Of a stretch of DNA of 64,000 bases, positions 19,241-30,173 are shown in pieces. Below the pieces are notes generated by a model, which did not search any database, was not told the DNA's origin, and saw only the letters and a program-made list of their open reading frames with translations. Source of the DNA: Myxocyprinus asiaticus (Eukaryota > Chordata > Actinopteri > Cypriniformes > Catostomidae); assembly GCF_019703515.2 (NCBI RefSeq), contig NC_059373.1, positions 20,670,281 to 20,734,280 of the forward strand, given 5' to 3'. Position numbers and translations under genes: made by a program. Within the stretch, counting starts at the first letter, position 1. Every line of letters begins with the position of its first letter.

Positions 19241-20220
19241 ACCAAATTGAAAGATATTTTTATGTGCTTTTGAAATTTGACAGTTGCGATGACCAACCTC
19301 TCACCCCTCATTCATCTCCTTTTGTGTGAGTATAATGATTATTATTGAGGGGGGGGGGGGGGTGTATTTTAAAATGAATATTTTGTGCTGTATAGGCATT
19401 TTTTGTAACAGAAAACCTAGGTAGCCCTGGGCCTACTGACAGCTAACTTTTTGTTTTTCATCAAAACAGACAACTGAACATATTCAATAAATCTGGTTTC
19501 ATTATTCAACTGAAAAACATGGCATTTATTCAAGTGACAGTTTTCAATAAAAGCTTTTACAGTAACATATTATAAATTCACTGCTACAGTACAATTGTCA
19601 ACTCCTTTATGTTAAGTTGCTTTTCCTCCACATTAAGTCTCTTTTGACAAAAGCATCTTCTAAATGATAAAATAAAGTTAGTAATGTAAAAAGGAAAGCT
19701 AATAATCATATGGGATAGTTGTCATGTTAATTTGAGGGAGGACCCAAAAGCAGAGGGGATTTCAACAAAGGCTTTATTAAAAATAAACAAAATATAAACA
19801 CAAACTCTCAAGAGGGAGATGAACAACAAAGCAGGGCAAAAATTAACTGAAAGATAAACAAAGACAAGACCGAATTACAGGAACTGACTGGAGACAAGAC
19901 TAGAATACACAACACAGACAAACTTACAAAACAATCTGGCACCGGACTGAACAATAGGGGAGAACAGGAAGGCAGGTGCAACTAATAAATTAATAAGGCA
20001 AACAAGAGGGTGGTGTATCACCATGGATTTATAAAATACCTGGAGATAGCTATCCGTTAGCATCCCCATTCATCTCTATGACTGTGCTCAGCTAGCGCAA
20101 GGTTCTCAGAAAGCTAGCGAAATGGAGGCTGCCATTTTTGCTCATGGGCACTCAGTTCTGGGATCGGGTGTCACATGACTGCCAATGGGAATAGATAGGG
20201 AAAAATATAAATAAAATTCA
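19241..20220. other. Non-coding stretch with a probable repeat at 19.74-20.06 kb
   Basis: 19740-20060 resembles 33555-33860 (AAAGGCTTTATTAA, GGAACTGACTGGAGACAAGA, ACTGGCAC-like blocks), so it is likely a copy of a dispersed element with an AATAAAGCC-type polyadenylation region on the minus strand. A run of G's lies at 19349-19361. No gene was seen. Confidence 0.4.
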
Positions 20221-20232
20221 CGCTTTAAAAAA

Positions 20233-23200
20233 AAAAGAAAAAATCAAAATCACTTTTATTGTCACACAACCATATACACAAGTGCAACAGTGGGTGAAAG
20301 TCTTGGTGCAGTTCCGAGCAACATAGCAGTCATGACAGTGATGACATATGCCAATTTACAATAAACATCAGATATACACAACACAATTTACAATATCTAA
20401 TATACACATAATTACACAACACAATAATAATACACAATGTACAGTATACAATACACACAATATAGAATACACATACAATAAAAATAGTATATATAAAATA
20501 TACAATAGTTTGTATTGTACTGTATTGACATTCAGGCTGTCGGTTGATTGTCAGTTGCCGGTGTGTTGTTAAGAGAGAATATAATTTATGACAGTCCAGT
20601 GTGAGATAATAAGATTAATAAAGTGCAGTGCTGATGTATATTGATCGTGAGAGATCAAGAGTTCAAAAGTCTGATTGCTTGGGGGAAGAAGCTGTCATGG
20701 AGTCGGCTGGTGCGGGTCCTGATGCTGCCCTTTGCAGGGCTTTGCGGTTGTGGGCGGTGCTATTGCCGTACCAGGCAGTGATGCAGCCAGTCAGGATGCT
20801 CTCTACAGTGCTGGTGAAGAACTGTGTGAGGATGTGGTGGTTCATTCCAAACTTCCTCAGACATCTCAGGAAGAAGAGGCGCTGATGAGCCTTCTTCACA
20901 ACGGCCTCAGTGTGGATGGCCATGTGAGTTCCACTGTGATGTGGACACAGAGGAACTTGAAGCTGCTGACTCTCTCCACCGGTGCTTCATTGATGGTTAT
21001 GGGGCTGTGTTCTCTGTCTTTTCTCCTGAAGTCCACCACAAGCTCCTTGGTCTTGCTGACGTTGAGGGAGAGGTTGTGCTCCTGACACCAGCATGTCAGA
21101 GTGTGCACCTCCTCTCTGTAGGCTGTTTCATCATTGTCAGTGATCAGACCTACCACCGTCGTATCGTCAGCAAACTTAATGATGGCATTGGAGCTATGTG
21201 TTGCCACACAGTCATGTGTGTACAAGGAATACAAGAGTGGGCTGAGAACACAGCCCTGTGGGGCTCCAGTGTTGAGGGTCAGTGATGAGGAGATGTTGCT
21301 GTCCATTCTAACCACCTGGCGTCTGCTTGACAGGAAGTCCAGGATCCAGCTGCACAATAGCTGTTTAAGCCCAGAGCCTGGAGTTTCACATAAAGCTTGG
21401 AGGGCACTATGGTGTTGAATGCTGAGCTGTAGTCTAAAAAAAGCACTCTCAAATAAGTGTTCCTTTTTTCCAGGTGGGAGAGAGCAGTGTGTTGTGTAGA
21501 TGCAATGGCATCATCAGTGGAGCGGTTGTTGCGGTAAGCAAACTGCAATGGGTCCAGTGAGGCAGGCAGCACCGAGCAGATGTAATCTCTGAGTAGTCTC
21601 TCAAAGCATTTGCTGATGATGAGGGTCAGAGCAACAGGATGCCAGTCATTTAAGCAAGTGATTTTGGATTGCTTTCGTACAGGCACAATGTTGGACGTTT
21701 TGAAGCATGTGGGGACTACAGACAAGGAGAGGGAAAGGTTGAAAATGTCCGTAAAAACACCAGCCAGTTGGTTCGCGCACGCTCTGATGACACGGCACGG
21801 AATGCCGTCTGGACCCGCGGCTTTACGGATATTCACCCATTGGAAGGATCGGGTTACATCCGCTGCAGAGACGGAGAGTGAACTAACCTCTGTAGCTTCG
21901 GCCGCAAGAGCTCTCTCCGTGAGGGCGGTGTTATTTCCCTCGAAACGAGCATAAAAAGTATTTAGCTCATCCGGGAGAGAAGCAGCGGTGTTCACGGCGG
22001 AGTTTTTATTCCCTTTGTAGTCCGTGATGATATTAATTCCTTGCCACATGCTTCTAGAGTCGGTGGTGTTGAATTGTCCTTCAATCTTGGCCCTGTACTG
22101 GCGTTTTGCTGCTGTGATAGTTTTGCGGAGGGCATAACTGGCTTGTTTATGCTCCTCCACGTTCCCGGAATTAAAAGCAGAGGTCCGCGCATTAAGTGCT
22201 GCATGAACATCGCTATTAATCCATGGTTTCTGGTTGGGGTAGATCCATATTGTTTTGGTCGGAACAATGTCCTCTATGCACTTTCTGATGAAACACGTTA
22301 TGCTATCAGCGTAAACCTCGATGTCATCATCAGAGGCGGACCGGAACATCTCCCAGTCCGTGTGATCAAAACAGTCTTGTAGCGTAGAATCTGATTGGTC
22401 TGACCAGCACTGGATCATTCTGAGGGTGGGTGCTTCCTGTTTCAGTTTCTGCCTGTAAACGGGCAGAAGGAGAACAGAACAGTGCTCCGATTTGCCAAAT
22501 GATGGGCGGGGGAGGGATTTGTAGCCATCCTGAAAGGGAGAGTAGCAATGGTCCAAAACCTGGTCCCCTTGTGTGTTGAAACTGGTATGTTGGTGGTATT
22601 TTGGTGCGATTGATTTGAGATTGGCTTTGTTAAAGTCCCCGGTCACAATGAATGTGGCCTCAGGGTGCGCGGTTTCCTGCTCACTTATACTCCCATATAG
22701 TTCCTTGAGTGCCCGGTCTGTGTCGGGGGGATGTACACAGCAGTGATAATGACCGCTGTGAATTCCCTCGGTAGCCAGAATGGTCGACACAGAAGCATGA
22801 GAAATTCCAGATCAGGAGAGCAGAAAGACTTGATAGAATGTACGTTCCTCTGATCACACCAGGATTTGCTGACCTTAAAACATACACCACCACTTCTGCT
22901 TTTACCTGAGAGGTCTTTCGCTCTGTCCGCTCAGGTACACGGAGAACCCCGCAAGTTCGACGGCTGAATCTGGAATCTCTGCAGACATCCAAGTTTCTGT
23001 AAGGCAGATAATGCAGCAGTCCCTCATCTCTTGTTGGAAAGAGATCCACGCTCTCAGCTCGCAGAGCTTGTTGTTCAGAGACTGAAAATTTGCCAGTAGA
23101 ATACTGGGTAGGGGGTCGATTTGCGCGATGTCTTACTCTGATGAGAACGCCGGCTCTATTTCCCCTTTTCCTTCTGCATTTCCACGCCCGGGCAGCACAG

Positions 23201-23420
23201 ACAAAGGGCTCCGCTGGTGTGTTTGTAAACAGTGGATCGGCATTGAGGAATTGGAAGTCCGGTTTTCAGTGTTCAATTGCAGAACCAATGTCCAAAAGGA
23301 TGCTTTTTTTATTTCGTCATAAATCTCGGCTGCTTTTGAATGGCTGTCTATGGAGAAACATGCTTTTTGCCATCGGGTGGTATAGTTCCAGCATCTACCA
23401 GATGGTGCTAACAGGGACCT
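20233..23420 (-). mobile_element. Non-LTR retrotransposon (LINE), defective
   Basis: A minus-strand LINE with endonuclease remnants, a reverse transcriptase and a 3' UTR. The tail at 20233-20660 begins (on plus) CACTTTTATTGTCACACAAC and is rich in CA/TA. The coding part is split by frameshifts into 23049-22681, 22790-21279, 21357-20896 and 20923-20663. It belongs to the broad CR1/jockey-type LINEs by its RT motifs; the exact clade was not assigned. Confidence 0.85.
20663..23049 (-). pseudogene. LINE ORF2: endonuclease and reverse transcriptase
   Basis: Endonuclease traces: VTGDFN (a GDFN-like active-site motif), VLDHCY and SEHCSVLLLP, the last corresponding to the terminal S-D/E-H motif. RT motifs follow: [44 protein letters not shown] and the catalytic FADDTTVV. 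The C-terminal LTGCITAWYGN segment is typical of these ORF2 proteins. At least two frameshifts separate the parts (about 22.7 kb and 21.3 kb), and the N-terminal part holds further stops. Inactive. Confidence 0.88.
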
Positions 23421-23464
23421 GCTAGTTGGCGGAGATCCTCTAAGCCCTCGCCAGCCTACATCAG

Positions 23465-24072
23465 AACCCCCTTACACTGGTGCCGAAACCCGGGAAGGAG
23501 GAGGGATTCCCGTCGCAGGGTCCTCGACACTGCCGTCCACCCAGAGGAGCGCCGCTGCCGTCCGACGGGGGACGGAGTAGCCCAACCACCCAGACGCGGG
23601 GAACGGCCGCCGTCCGCGAGGCGAGTGGGGACGGGACTCCCCGACCGCCTGGAGCTAGGGAGCCGCTGCCGGGGGCGGAGGAGTGCCCTGCCGTCCCCCT
23701 GGAACGCGGAGGGGTCGAGAGAAGACCGCCGTCCGCGGGGGGAGGAGGGAAGCGACTCCCCGACCGCCTGGAGTGGTAGGGCCGCTGCCAGGGGCGGAGG
23801 AGAGTCCCCACGGGACGCCGGGAACGCGGAGGGGCGTTCTGTCCGCTGGGGGTTGGAGGTCTGACTCCGGTCCGCCCGGGGAGGAGCGGCTGCAGTCCGC
23901 CTGAGAGGGTGGAGTAGTGATCGGGGACCACGCGACGGCGCATCAGAGAGAGAATTGCAGGCAGCTGTACTGTGTGTTTTTGGTTGTGTGTTTTGTTTAA
24001 ATTGTTTATTAAAATATTATTTATATTATTAAGCCGGTTCTCGCCTCCTCCTTTCCACTGAACCCCCTTACA
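23465..24072 (+). mobile_element. GC-rich non-autonomous LTR element, deleted copy
   Basis: It starts with the last bases of an LTR (ACCCCCTTACA), then TGGTGCCGAAACCCGGGA, the same primer-binding-like site as in the full copy at 29.9-31.1 kb, and then the same GC-rich interior. At about 23945 it jumps into the distal half of the 3' LTR (GAGAGAATTGCAGGCAGC ...) and ends CCCTTACA. The interior after 30628 of the full copy and the start of the 3' LTR are missing. It abuts the LINE on the left. Confidence 0.8.
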
Positions 24073-24385
24073 CTAGCAGATACTCAAGCCCCATGTCTTT
24101 TGCCAGTTTTGAACCCACAGCTCATGACCAACAATGAGAACATGTGTCCCCTTGGTGGTTTTGCAGTATGTGCTTTAATTCTCAGCACAGATTTTCCATC
24201 CATAAAGTAAAAAAGAAAGAAAGAATTAAAGAAAGAAAGGTAACATTAGTAACAAAGGTGCAAAGTAACATTGATAAACACGTTCTGCCCTTAAATTTGT
24301 TTTGGGTTTAAATCTGGACTATTTTTGGAACATAACTGCCTTACCCTTTTGATGGGAGGTAGTCTAGCAAAATCAGGTTTAACAC
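24073..24385. other. Non-coding spacer
   Basis: No gene or element was recognised; a short GAAA-rich patch lies at 24214-24240. Confidence 0.4.
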
Positions 24386-24389
24386 ATCT

Positions 24390-25226
24390 CTACTTACAGG
24401 CACTTTTCCCACTACATTTAAGTAGGCTCGAGTAACCCCGCTGCTGAAGAAACCCACACTTAACCCCACACAAGTAGAACACTACAGACCAGTCTCTCTC
24501 ATCCCATTCATGGCAAAAACACTTGAAAGGGCAGTTTTCAATCAAATATCTCTCACAGAACAAGCTGCTGGATGACAACCAGTAAGGCTTCAAAAGTGGA
24601 CACTCCACCGAGACTGCCCTGCTGTCTGTCACTGAGTCGCTGAGACAGGCGAAAGCTGAATCCAGATTATCCGTCCTGATTCTACTGGACCTTTCTGCAC
24701 CCTTTGACACAGTCAACCATCAGATCTTACTCTCCACCCTCTCTTTGCTGGGCATCACAGGAACTGTGCTTGACTGGTTTAATTCCTATCTCTCAGGTAG
24801 GTCCTTCAAGGTAGCCTGGAGAGGTGAGGTGTCCAAGCCACATAAGCTACTTACTGGAGTACCTCAGGGTTCAGTGCTTGGGCCACTTCTCTTCTGTATA
24901 TACACAACATCACTGGGGCCCATCATTCAGGCACATGGTTTCTCTTACCACTGCTATGCTGATGACATGCAAGTCTATTGTCTTTCCAGCCCAACAACAC
25001 CACAGTGACTGCTCGAATCTCTGCCTGCCTGGCAGACATCTCGGCCTGGATGAAGGAACACCACCTGCAACTTAACCCAGCCAAGACAAAACTCCTTGTC
25101 TTTCCAGCCAACCCTGCTGTTGAACACAACATCACCGTGCAGCTGGGTGCAACTACAGTAACGCCTTCCAAAATGGTCAGAAATCTAGGGGTAACCATAT
25201 ATAACAAACTAAATTTCACAGACCAC
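24390..25226 (+). pseudogene. L2-like LINE reverse transcriptase fragment
   Basis: Plus-strand RT motifs occur in shifting frames: [56 protein letters not shown] and the catalytic YADDMQVY, then HHLQLNPAKTKLLVFP and VRNLGVTI. This is the L2-type LINE very common in fish. Stops and shifts show it is dead. It breaks off where the DIRS-like element begins, before the C-terminal third; a reverse copy of that missing part lies at 36.4-36.9 kb. Confidence 0.88.
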
Positions 25227-25229
25227 ATC

Positions 25230-25922
25230 TCAAAGACCTCTGGCCAGGGCCCAAGAAGCCGCTACACCACGGGTAGAATGGGCTCGTAGCCCTACCGGGG
25301 GCGGCATATTTTGGGCGAGATATGCCATGGTTATGGCGTCAACGAGCCAGTGGGCGATCCTCTGCTTGGAGACAGCGCTTCCTTTCCGCTGTGCACCAAA
25401 GCAGACAAAGAGCTGCTCAGAGATTCTAAAGCTCTGCGTGTGATCAAAATAGATGCGTAAAGCGCGCACCGGACACAGCAACGACAGGGCTGGGTCTGCC
25501 TCCTCCTGGGGCAGCGCTTGCAGGTTCACCACCTGGTCCCTAAAAGGAGTGGTGGGAACCTTGGGCACATAGCCCAGTCGGGGTCTCAGGATCACGTCAG
25601 AATAGCCCGGACCGAACTCCAGGCACGTTTCGCTGACAGAGAACGCTTGCAGATCACCTACCCTCTTGATGGAAGGGAGCGCAGTCAGGAGGGCAGTCTT
25701 CAAGGAGAGTGCCTTAAGTTCGGCTGACTGCAAAGGCTCAAAGGGGGCTCTCTGTAGACCCTGAAGAACTACGGAGAGATCCCATGAGGGAACGAGGGGC
25801 GGTATGGAGGGATTCAGCCTCCTGGTGCCTCTTAGGAACCTGATGATCAGGTCGTGCTTCCCTAAGGACTTACCGTCAACTGCGTCGTGGTGTGCTGCTA
25901 TGGCAGCAACGTACACCTTCAA
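25230..25922 (-). pseudogene. DIRS tyrosine recombinase, truncated
   Basis: 230 codons. Visible parts are the core-binding region (LRGTRRLNPSIPPLVPSWDL), KALSLKTALLTALPSIKRVG with the first catalytic Arg region, LCPVRALRIYFDHT, and the second box GLRAHSTRGVAASWAL with His-x2-Arg. The final box with the nucleophilic tyrosine should follow within about 30 residues but is cut off at 25227, where L2 sequence begins. The enzyme joins circular DIRS cDNA to the target, so this copy cannot encode a functional one. Confidence 0.9.
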
Positions 25923-25955
25923 GGTGGAAGGGGACAGCCTCCCTTCCAGCCTCTC

Positions 25956-27014
25956 CTACAGGAAGGAAAGCACTGATCCGACTGCGCATCTCTGGGGGTC
26001 TTCGTGTCGAGAAGAACACCACTTAGTGAATAGACGCCACTTAAAGGCATACAGGCGCCTCGTAGAGGGGGCCCTAGCCTGAGTGATCGTGTCTACCACC
26101 GTGGGTGGTAGGCCACTTAGGTCTTCCGCGTCTCGTCCAGGGACCAGACATGGAGATTCCAGAGGTCTGGGCACGGGTGCCAGAGGGTGCCCCATCCCTG
26201 AGAAAGAAGGTTCTTCATCAGGGGAATTTGCCAGAGGGGAGCTGTCGCGAGGAGCATGAGGTCCGAGAACCACGTCTGGGTGGGCCAGTAGGGTGCTACC
26301 AGGACGACCTGCTCCTCGTCCTCCCTGACCTTGCACAGGGTCTGTGCAAGCAGGCTCACTGGGGGAAACGCATTTGTGAATGCCAGCGGGCCAGCTGTGT
26401 GCCAGCGCGTCTATGCTGAGGGGAGCCTCGGTGAGGGCGTACCAGAGCGGGCAGTGGGAGGATTCTTGGGAGGCGAACAGGTCCACCTGTGCCCGACTGA
26501 ATTGTCTCCAAATCAGCTGGACCACCTGAGGGTGGAGTCTCCACTCTCCCCTGAGGGAAACCTGCCGTGACAGCGCGTCCACTGTAGTGTTGAGGTTGCC
26601 TGAGATGTGAGTGGCTCGCAGTGACTTGAGGTGCTGCCGACTCCGGAGGAGGAGACGGCGGGCCAGTTGTGACATACAGTGAGAGCGCAGACCGCCTTGG
26701 TGGTTGACATATGCTACCGCTGCCATGCTGTCTGTCCGAACTAGCACGTGCTTGCCCTGGATCAATGGCCGGAACCTCCGCAGGGCGAGCAGAATTGCCA
26801 GTAACTCGAGGCAGTTGATGCGCCAACACAGTTGCGGACCTGTCCAGAGGCTGGCGGCTGCGTGCCCATTGCAAACAGCGCCCCAGCCCATTTTGGAGGC
26901 GTCTGTCGTGACCACAATGCGCCTGGAGACCAGTTCTAGGGGAACATCTGCTCGTAGAAATGAGAGGTCGGTCCAAGGGCTGAAAAGACGGTGACAGACC
27001 GACGTAATGGCCAC
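25956..27014 (-). CDS. DIRS RNase H and following domain
   Basis: RNase H motifs: VVTTDASKMGWGAV (first Asp), INCLELLAILLALRRF (Glu), LVRTDSMAAVAYVN (Asp) and HISGNLNTTVDALSR, where the last Asp belongs to the catalytic set. After SIDALAHSWP the frame shifts; the continuation QTLCKVREDEEQVVLVAPYW (26340-26120, another frame) corresponds to the domain that follows RNase H in DIRS elements. The end of this frame (APSTRRLYAFKWRLFTKWC) is the start of the recombinase N-terminal domain. Confidence 0.88.
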   Translation of the reverse strand: MAITSVCHRLFSPWTDLSFLRADVPLELVSRRIVVTTDASKMGWGAVCNGHAAASLWTGPQLCWRINCLELLAILLALRRFRPLIQGKHVLVRTDSMAAVAYVNHQGGLRSHCMSQLARRLLLRSRQHLKSLRATHISGNLNTTVDALSRQVSLRGEWRLHPQVVQLIWRQFSRAQVDLFASQESSHCPLWYALTEAPLSIDALAHSWPAGIHKCVSPSEPACTDPVQGQGGRGAGRPGSTLLAHPDVVLGPHAPRDSSPLANSPDEEPSFSGMGHPLAPVPRPLESPCLVPGRDAEDLSGLPPTVVDTITQARAPSTRRLYAFKWRLFTKWCSSRHEDPQRCAVGSVLSFL

Positions 27015-27141
27015 GCGGTGGCGCCATGCCCTTCTCGGGACTTGAGTCTGGAGCCAGTGCTGAAGTCCGCAGCATATGCCCCAGGAGCCTCTGAATAATT
27101 TTCAGTGGAACCGCTGTGGAACCGCCGTTTTCTGTTCACCT

Positions 27142-28017
27142 TCAAACAGGCCACTGGGCGTGCTCGTTCGTAAGGCGTGCCGTCAAGAAGACTGAGTCCA
27201 ACTCCAAACCGAGAAAAGAGATGCTCTGAACCGGGAGGAGCTTGCTCTTTTCCCAGTTGACCCGAAGCCCTAGTCGGCTGAGGTGTGAGAGCACCAGGTC
27301 CCTGTGTGCGCATAACCCGTCTCGAGAGTGAGCTAAGATTAGCCAGTCGTCGATATAGTTGAGAATGCGAATGCCCACCTCCCTTAACGGGGCAAGGGCA
27401 GCCTCTGCGATCTTCGTAAAGACGCGAGGAGACAGGGACAGGCCGAAAGGGAGGACTTTGTACTGATACGCCTGACCATCGAACGCGAACCGCAGGAAGG
27501 GTCTGTGTCGAGGAAGGATCGAGACGTGCAAGTACGCATCCTTCAGGTCTACCGCCGCGAACCAATCTTGATGCCGGACGCTCGCTAGAATGCGTCTTTT
27601 CGTCAGCATCTTGAACGGGAGTCTGTGTAAAGCCCGGTTCAGTACTCGCAGGTCCAAGATTGGCCGCAATCCACCGCCTTTTTTCGGTACGATGAAGTAG
27701 GGGCTGTAAAACCCTTTCTTCATCCCGGCTGGAGGGACAGGTTCTATCGCGCCCTTCCGTAGGAGGGTAGCGATCTCCGCGCACAGGGTAACAGCGTTTT
27801 CGCCCTTGACCAAGGTGAAGTGAATACCACTGAACCTGGGCGGGCGCCTGGCAAACTGAATCGCGTAGCCGAGTCGGACAGTCTGGACTGACCACCGTGA
27901 TGGATTGGGAAGCACAAGCCATGCGTCCAAATTCCGCGCGAGGGGGACCCAGGGAACAACATCATCGGACGTACCAGCAGGTGGGGCCTCGCGGCGGAGC
28001 GCGAGGTGCCACAGCAC
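27142..28017 (-). CDS. DIRS reverse transcriptase
   Basis: The open frame has the RT motifs in order: FIVPKKGGGLRPILDLRVLN, VDLKDAYLHV, YQYKVLPFGLSLSPRVF and the catalytic YIDDWLI, then FLGLELDS. YIDD with LPFGLSLSPR and the IVPKK start are typical of DIRS-group RT. The frame runs out at EHAQWPV, and the linker to RNase H lies in another frame, so a frameshift near 27.1 kb breaks the polyprotein. Confidence 0.93.
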   Translation of the reverse strand: MLWHLALRREAPPAGTSDDVVPWVPLARNLDAWLVLPNPSRWSVQTVRLGYAIQFARRPPRFSGIHFTLVKGENAVTLCAEIATLLRKGAIEPVPPAGMKKGFYSPYFIVPKKGGGLRPILDLRVLNRALHRLPFKMLTKRRILASVRHQDWFAAVDLKDAYLHVSILPRHRPFLRFAFDGQAYQYKVLPFGLSLSPRVFTKIAEAALAPLREVGIRILNYIDDWLILAHSRDGLCAHRDLVLSHLSRLGLRVNWEKSKLLPVQSISFLGLELDSVFLTARLTNEHAQWPV

Positions 28018-28444
28018 ATTGTGGCCGTGCTGAGTCTAGGGACATCGAAGCACTTACCTGGCTCCTTGTGACCACCCCCGGAACAGCCTGAGATGGGGAG
28101 GAAGAGGTCTGTCCTCATAACCCGTGGAGGCTGCCACATCGGGGGTGGCTGTGTGCCACAGCTGGGCGCTCAGGGACGGAAAGGGCACCGCTGGTGCGCC
28201 AATCCTGCAAGAAAAAGCCAGTGGACGGTAGTCGTGGTGACGACCGTACACACCAGGTATGTGACCCAGGGAGGAAGGAAGCCGCTCTTTTGCTGAACTG
28301 TTGGGTACCACAGCCACTTGGGCGTGCGGCGAAATCAAACAAAAAGGCAACAAAAGATTTTCCACCCGGCCCTCCACTGGGGGATGGAGTGGTCTTTCTA
28401 CCAGCTCCACGTGAGTGGGTTCCCTCGTCCCTGGGTTGCCCGTC

Positions 28445-29134
28445 TCAGGGGTGCTTCGAGGACCTCCGTGGGTTCTTCGGCGCCGGCTGTGAGACGGGTG
28501 GCGTTGGCTTCCTGCGGTGGGCTCCACGCCGGGGCCGGGTCGGAGGGGCGGGCTGCGGCGGTGCCGGTGCTGTCACCGCACGGGGACGCCCTTGGCGATG
28601 AGCAGACGGGATGCGGGATCTTGAGCCGTGGCGGGGTAGGATGTGCCGGATTGCTTCCGTCTGCTGCTTTACCGTCGAGAATTGCTGGGCAAAGTCCTCA
28701 ACGGTGTCGCCGAATAGGCCCGCCTGGGAAATGGGGGCAGAAAGGAACCGTGTCTTGTCGGCCTTGCCCATCTCGACTAGGTTGAGCCACAGGTGGCACT
28801 CCTGGACCACTAGTGTGGCCATCGTCCGCCCGAGAGACCGCGCTGTGACCTTCGTTGCCCGGAGGGCGAGGTCGGTCGCCGAGCGCAGTTCCTGCATCAA
28901 ATCTGGGGCGGAACTACCCTCGTGCAGTTCTTTCAGCGCCTTGGCTTGGTGGACCTGCAGGAGAGCCATGGTGTGCAGGGCAGAGGCGGCTTGTCCAGCA
29001 GCGCTGTAGGCCTTAGCCGTCAGGGATGACGTGAGCCTACAGGGCTTGGACGGGAGCTTAGGGCGTCTACACCAGGTGGTGGCGCTCTGCGGGCATAAGT
29101 GCACCGCGAGCGCCTTATCCACTGGGGGAATCAC
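28445..29134 (-). CDS. DIRS gag-like protein (partial or broken)
   Basis: An open frame of 229 codons, with the first visible ATG at 29134. It begins VDKALAVHLCP, passes through an alanine/leucine-rich helical domain (AAGQAASALHTMALLQVHQA, LVEMGKADKTRFL, APISQAGLFGDTVEDF) and ends in a P/R-rich tail. This pattern is typical of the gag-like first ORF of fish DIRS elements, which packages the element RNA. It ends about 420 bp before the RT frame. The true start may lie further 5', as stops separate it from the leader. Confidence 0.75.
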   Translation of the reverse strand: MIPPVDKALAVHLCPQSATTWCRRPKLPSKPCRLTSSLTAKAYSAAGQAASALHTMALLQVHQAKALKELHEGSSAPDLMQELRSATDLALRATKVTARSLGRTMATLVVQECHLWLNLVEMGKADKTRFLSAPISQAGLFGDTVEDFAQQFSTVKQQTEAIRHILPRHGSRSRIPSAHRQGRPRAVTAPAPPQPAPPTRPRRGAHRRKPTPPVSQPAPKNPRRSSKHP

Positions 29135-29574
29135 CGTATAGCCTCTGTCCGCCCCGCCATCGAGGGTAGTGAGAGCAGGCGAACTGCGGAGTCGGGGTTA
29201 GGCAGTAAAAGACACGAAAGACAGCGATCATGACCATCCAAATTTGAGAGAAAACAACCGCAACCAGGAATAACACACGATCGGAAAGGCATCTTTAGAA
29301 AGACGCGTCTTTAAAAAGACGTTCCGTGTGTGCGCTCTTTTAGAGAAATATACTCTTTTAGAGGGGAAAAACGCTCTTTCAGAAGATATACTCTCTAGTT
29401 TTTCTGCCGAAGCGCCCAGGGGCGTTCTCTGCAGTGCACCAGTGCAGAGGAGGGAGAAGCCGCTGAAATGCGCCATCAGATCCAGCAGAGGTGAATGAAC
29501 AGTGCTATTCAGCTCAGTGAGCATGACCGTTCGGCTCCGAAGAGAAAATCTGAATGAGTGGTTGCATACCAGCT

Positions 29575-29583
29575 CCTTTTATA
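29575..29583 (-). promoter_or_regulatory. TATA box of the DIRS element
   Basis: TATAAAAGG on the minus strand, about 60 bp before the coding-like leader of the element. This is a good match to a polymerase II TATA box. Confidence 0.55.
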
Positions 29584-29731
29584 CCCGTATGTCCGGGGGA
29601 GTGGCATGCAAATACCACTCGCCAATTTTCATTGGCCTTTTATCAAAGACCAGAGGTGTCTCGGGCTCCCAAGAGTGACCCCTAGTGTCACTACATCGAC
29701 ACCAACGTCGAGTGAGTGACAGATAGGTAAC

Positions 29732-29929
29732 TTATGAAATGAATGGAACTGCAATTGTGAAAAAATTCCCTTTAAATATGCATAGGGTGCTCTTGGTTGT
29801 GTTACTATAATGAGTTTTGCCTGAAACATTTGATTGCTTCCAACGTGTCTGAGAAAATCTAACAAATATGATTACTGTCATTAGGAACTGATGAATAAAT
29901 ATATTTTAAACATAAACATCCATTAGTCT
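29732..29929. other. Spacer between the DIRS and LTR elements
   Basis: About 200 bp of ordinary A/T-rich sequence, ending with the AGTCT target duplication (29925-29929). Confidence 0.5.
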
Positions 29930-30154
29930 TGTAGAGCTGAGGAGGGCGGGGCCGGGCTGGAATGAGACACACCCGGTCCCCAATCAGCCTGATGGGGCGC
30001 GCGAGGGATAAAGGCGGCCGGGGATGACAGTTCGGGAGAGAGAGAATTACAGACAGCTGTGCTGTGTTTTTAGTTGTGTGTTTTTGTTTAATAAATTATT
30101 ATTTAAGTTGTCAAGCCGGTTCTCGCCTCCTCCTTTCCTCTAAACCCCCTTACA
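29930..30154 (+). repeat. 5' LTR of the TRIM-like element
   Basis: 225 bp, TG...CA. It contains GGGATAAAGGCGGCCGG (a weak TATA-like ATAAAGG) and TTTAATAAATTATT (polyadenylation signal AATAAA) in the order expected of U3-R-U5. Confidence 0.92.
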
Positions 30155-30155
30155 C

Positions 30156-30173
30156 TGGTGCCGAAACCCGGGA
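30156..30173 (+). other. Primer-binding site
   Basis: TGGTGCCGAAACCCGGGA, one base after the 5' LTR. TGG followed by a C/G-rich tRNA 3'-end complement fits a PBS; the tRNA was not identified. Confidence 0.7.

Larger units (their letters stand above)
25227..29731 (-). mobile_element. DIRS-type tyrosine-recombinase retrotransposon, 3' truncated
   Basis: Minus-strand order: 5' terminal region (29731-29230), gag, RT, RNase H, tyrosine recombinase. The 5' part has TATAAAAGG (29583-29575) and then a leader with repeated CGCTCTTTC-like motifs. Frameshifts separate RT from RNase H, and RNase H from the recombinase. The 3' end is cut inside the recombinase, so the 3' terminal repeats that DIRS elements need are absent. 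The G+C content is well above the flanks. Confidence 0.92.

Noticed and set aside
21134..22382. Plus-strand frames at 21-22.4 kb
   Set aside because: Antisense shadows of the minus-strand LINE reverse transcriptase.
23461..23943. Long GC-rich open frames on both strands (also 30103-30905)
   Set aside because: They come from GC-rich, stop-poor repeat sequence of the TRIM-like element. Frames are open on several strands at once and show P/R/G runs without domain motifs.
25230..29134. Plus-strand open frames across the DIRS element (for example 26105-26994, 28093-28785)
   Set aside because: They are antisense to clear gag, RT, RNase H and recombinase motifs and have no motifs of their own.
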